Shown here: piece by piece, positions 30,540 to 31,678 of the stretch
Layout: each line of letters opens with the position of its first letter
Position numbering within the stretch: the first letter of the stretch is position 1
Assembly: GCA_031411575.1 (NCBI GenBank)
Contig: JANOBJ010000114.1
Location: forward strand, 1-31,678
From: JANOBJ01 sp031411575
GTDB taxonomy: Bacteria > Pseudomonadota > Gammaproteobacteria > Burkholderiales > Burkholderiaceae_C
Length of the DNA: 31,678 bases
Direction of reading: 5' to 3'
Position numbers and translations under genes: made by a program
The notes under the pieces: generated by a model
The model's input: only the letters and a program-made list of their open reading frames with translations
Told to the model about the DNA's origin: nothing
Databases searched by the model: none

Positions 30540-31678
30540 ATGACCATGGCCTCTAACGCTGCAACATCAGGTTTCGCGCCGCCGGCCGCCCCCTCGCTGG
30601 CCCTGGGCGTGGTGGGCAACTGCGCCTTCAGCGGATTGATCGACGCGCGCGGCCGGGTGGTGTGGAGTTGCCTGCCACGCTTTGACGGCGACCCGGTGTT
30701 TCATGCCCTGCTGAACGGTGCCGACGGGGAATCGGGCGCATTCGCGATCGAAATCGAGGATTTCGCGCGCTCGCGCCAGTGGTACGAGCCCAATACCGCG
30801 GTGCTGCGCACCGAGCTGTGGGACAGCGCCGGGCAGGGCATCGAGATCACCGACTTCGCGCCGCGCTTTCATGCACGTGGCCGCTACTTCCGGCCGACCA
30901 TGCTGGTGCGCCGGGCGCGGCCGCTGAAGGGCGCCCCGCGCATCCGCGTGCACCTGGCGCCACGTTTCGGCTGGGGGCGCATCGTGCCCGAGATCACCTC
31001 GGGCAGCCACCACATCCGCTATGTCGGCGACAGCCAGACGCTGCGGTTGAACACCGACGCCTCGGTCGCGCACATCCTGGCGCGACAACCGTTCCTGCTG
31101 ACGACCGAGCAGAATTTCCTGCTCGGACCGGACGAAACGCTGCACGACGGCATCGGCGACACGGCCCGCCATTTCGAGCAGGAAACTCTGGCGTACTGGC
31201 GCGCCTGGACGCAGCGCCTCGCGATTCCCCTCGAGTGGCAGGAGGCCGTGATCCGCGCCGCCATCACGCTCAAACTCTCGCTGTTCGAGGACACCGGCGC
31301 CATCGTGGCCGCCATGACCACCAGCATCCCCGAGGCGCCACACACCCAGCGCAACTGGGACTACCGCTACTGCTGGCTGCGTGATGCGTTCTTCGTGGTG
31401 CGCGCGCTCAACAGCCTGTCCGAGGTCGGCACCATGGAAGACTACCTGCGCTGGCTGGCCAACGTGGTGGTGGACGCGGATGGCGGCCACATCCAGCCGC
31501 TCTACGGCATCGGGCTGGAGCGCGAGCTGCCCGAGCACCTGTGCGGCCAGCTGGCGGGTTACCGGGGCATGGGGCCGGTGCGCATCGGCAACCAGGCGCA
31601 GGAGCATTTCCAGCACGATGTGTATGGCAATGTGGTGCTGGGCGCCGCCCAGGCGTTTCATGACAAACGCCTGCTGCG
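30540..31678 (+). CDS. Glycoside hydrolase family 15 (glucoamylase/trehalase-like) protein, partial
   Basis: The frame runs from ATG 30540 off the right edge, with 379 complete codons visible of an expected ~600. It has the N-terminal beta-sandwich seen in bacterial GH15 proteins (LALGVVGNCAFSGLIDARGR, VVWSCLPRFDGDPVFHALLN, ITDFAPRFHARGRYFRPTML). The (alpha/alpha)6 catalytic barrel then begins, with the diagnostic HTQRNWDYRYCWLRDAFFVV motif and PLYGIGLERELPEHL. AAGGA lies 6 nt before the ATG. GH15 members next to otsB/otsA are often assigned to trehalose or alpha-glucan hydrolysis, but the substrate here cannot be read from sequence. The catalytic C-terminal glutamate lies beyond the edge. 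Confidence 0.88.
   Translation, partial: MTMASNAATSGFAPPAAPSLALGVVGNCAFSGLIDARGRVVWSCLPRFDGDPVFHALLNGADGESGAFAIEIEDFARSRQWYEPNTAVLRTELWDSAGQGIEITDFAPRFHARGRYFRPTMLVRRARPLKGAPRIRVHLAPRFGWGRIVPEITSGSHHIRYVGDSQTLRLNTDASVAHILARQPFLLTTEQNFLLGPDETLHDGIGDTARHFEQETLAYWRAWTQRLAIPLEWQEAVIRAAITLKLSLFEDTGAIVAAMTTSIPEAPHTQRNWDYRYCWLRDAFFVVRALNSLSEVGTMEDYLRWLANVVVDADGGHIQPLYGIGLERELPEHLCGQLAGYRGMGPVRIGNQAQEHFQHDVYGNVVLGAAQAFHDKRLL

Overview
The window looks like a chromosomal segment of a high-GC betaproteobacterium of the order Burkholderiales, most likely a Comamonadaceae member (Rhodoferax/Polaromonas/Acidovorax type). This rests on the GC-rich coding sequence, two Bug-type tricarboxylate-binding proteins without a transporter next to them, a DUF4148 protein, the S4-domain pseudouridine-synthase relative, and small dispersed repeats of kinds I associate with that family. 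The genus cannot be fixed from the sequence. No tRNA, rRNA, CRISPR array or insertion sequence was found. The one structural RNA gene is rnpB (RNase P RNA).

Layout. 1-2090 is an accessory corner: a start-less immunity-type gene running off the left edge, the detached C-terminal tip of an Rhs polymorphic toxin, and a divergent BrnT-like toxin with an overlapping XRE-type antitoxin. 2120-5657 holds a Bug binding protein, a Nudix/metallo-beta-lactamase fusion and an S4-domain protein with an altered pseudouridine-synthase active site. 5869-12918 is a coherent amino-acid block: a LysR regulator, periplasmic asparaginase, aspartate ammonia-lyase and the GltIJKL glutamate/aspartate ABC importer. 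13089-17069 carries pyrC, a DUF3025 gene, htpX and a MipA/OmpV porin-like gene. 17101-20222 has a COG2509-type flavoprotein, cysteine synthase and rnpB. 20376-22108 is a maleate isomerase/Bug pair. 22233-25431 is a response regulator/hybrid kinase pair divergent from a secreted DUF4148 protein. The right end has a 66-aa unknown, an NDUFA9-like NAD-binding protein, a glutathione transferase, a lipoprotein, the CCA-adding enzyme, trehalose-phosphatase and the start of a GH15 glycosidase.

How genes work together. In the 7-13 kb block, asparagine would be deamidated in the periplasm, the resulting aspartate (and glutamate) imported by GltIJKL, and aspartate split to fumarate and ammonia by AspA, with the adjacent LysR protein a plausible regulator. 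The right-hand otsB-GH15 pair is the start of a trehalose locus whose synthase (otsA) would be expected just beyond the edge.

The most interesting signal is a small palindromic repeat family, with AATAGCAAACTATGACC as its best-conserved part. It occurs in intergenic spacers and also inside open reading frames without breaking them: twice, in opposite orientations, in the DUF3025 gene, and as related copies in the Nudix-MBL fusion and in cca. This resembles the protein-coding palindromic elements known from Rickettsia. A second general signal is that seven genes lacking a Shine-Dalgarno sequence have a -10-like hexamer ending 6-7 nt before an ATG, as expected of leaderless transcripts.
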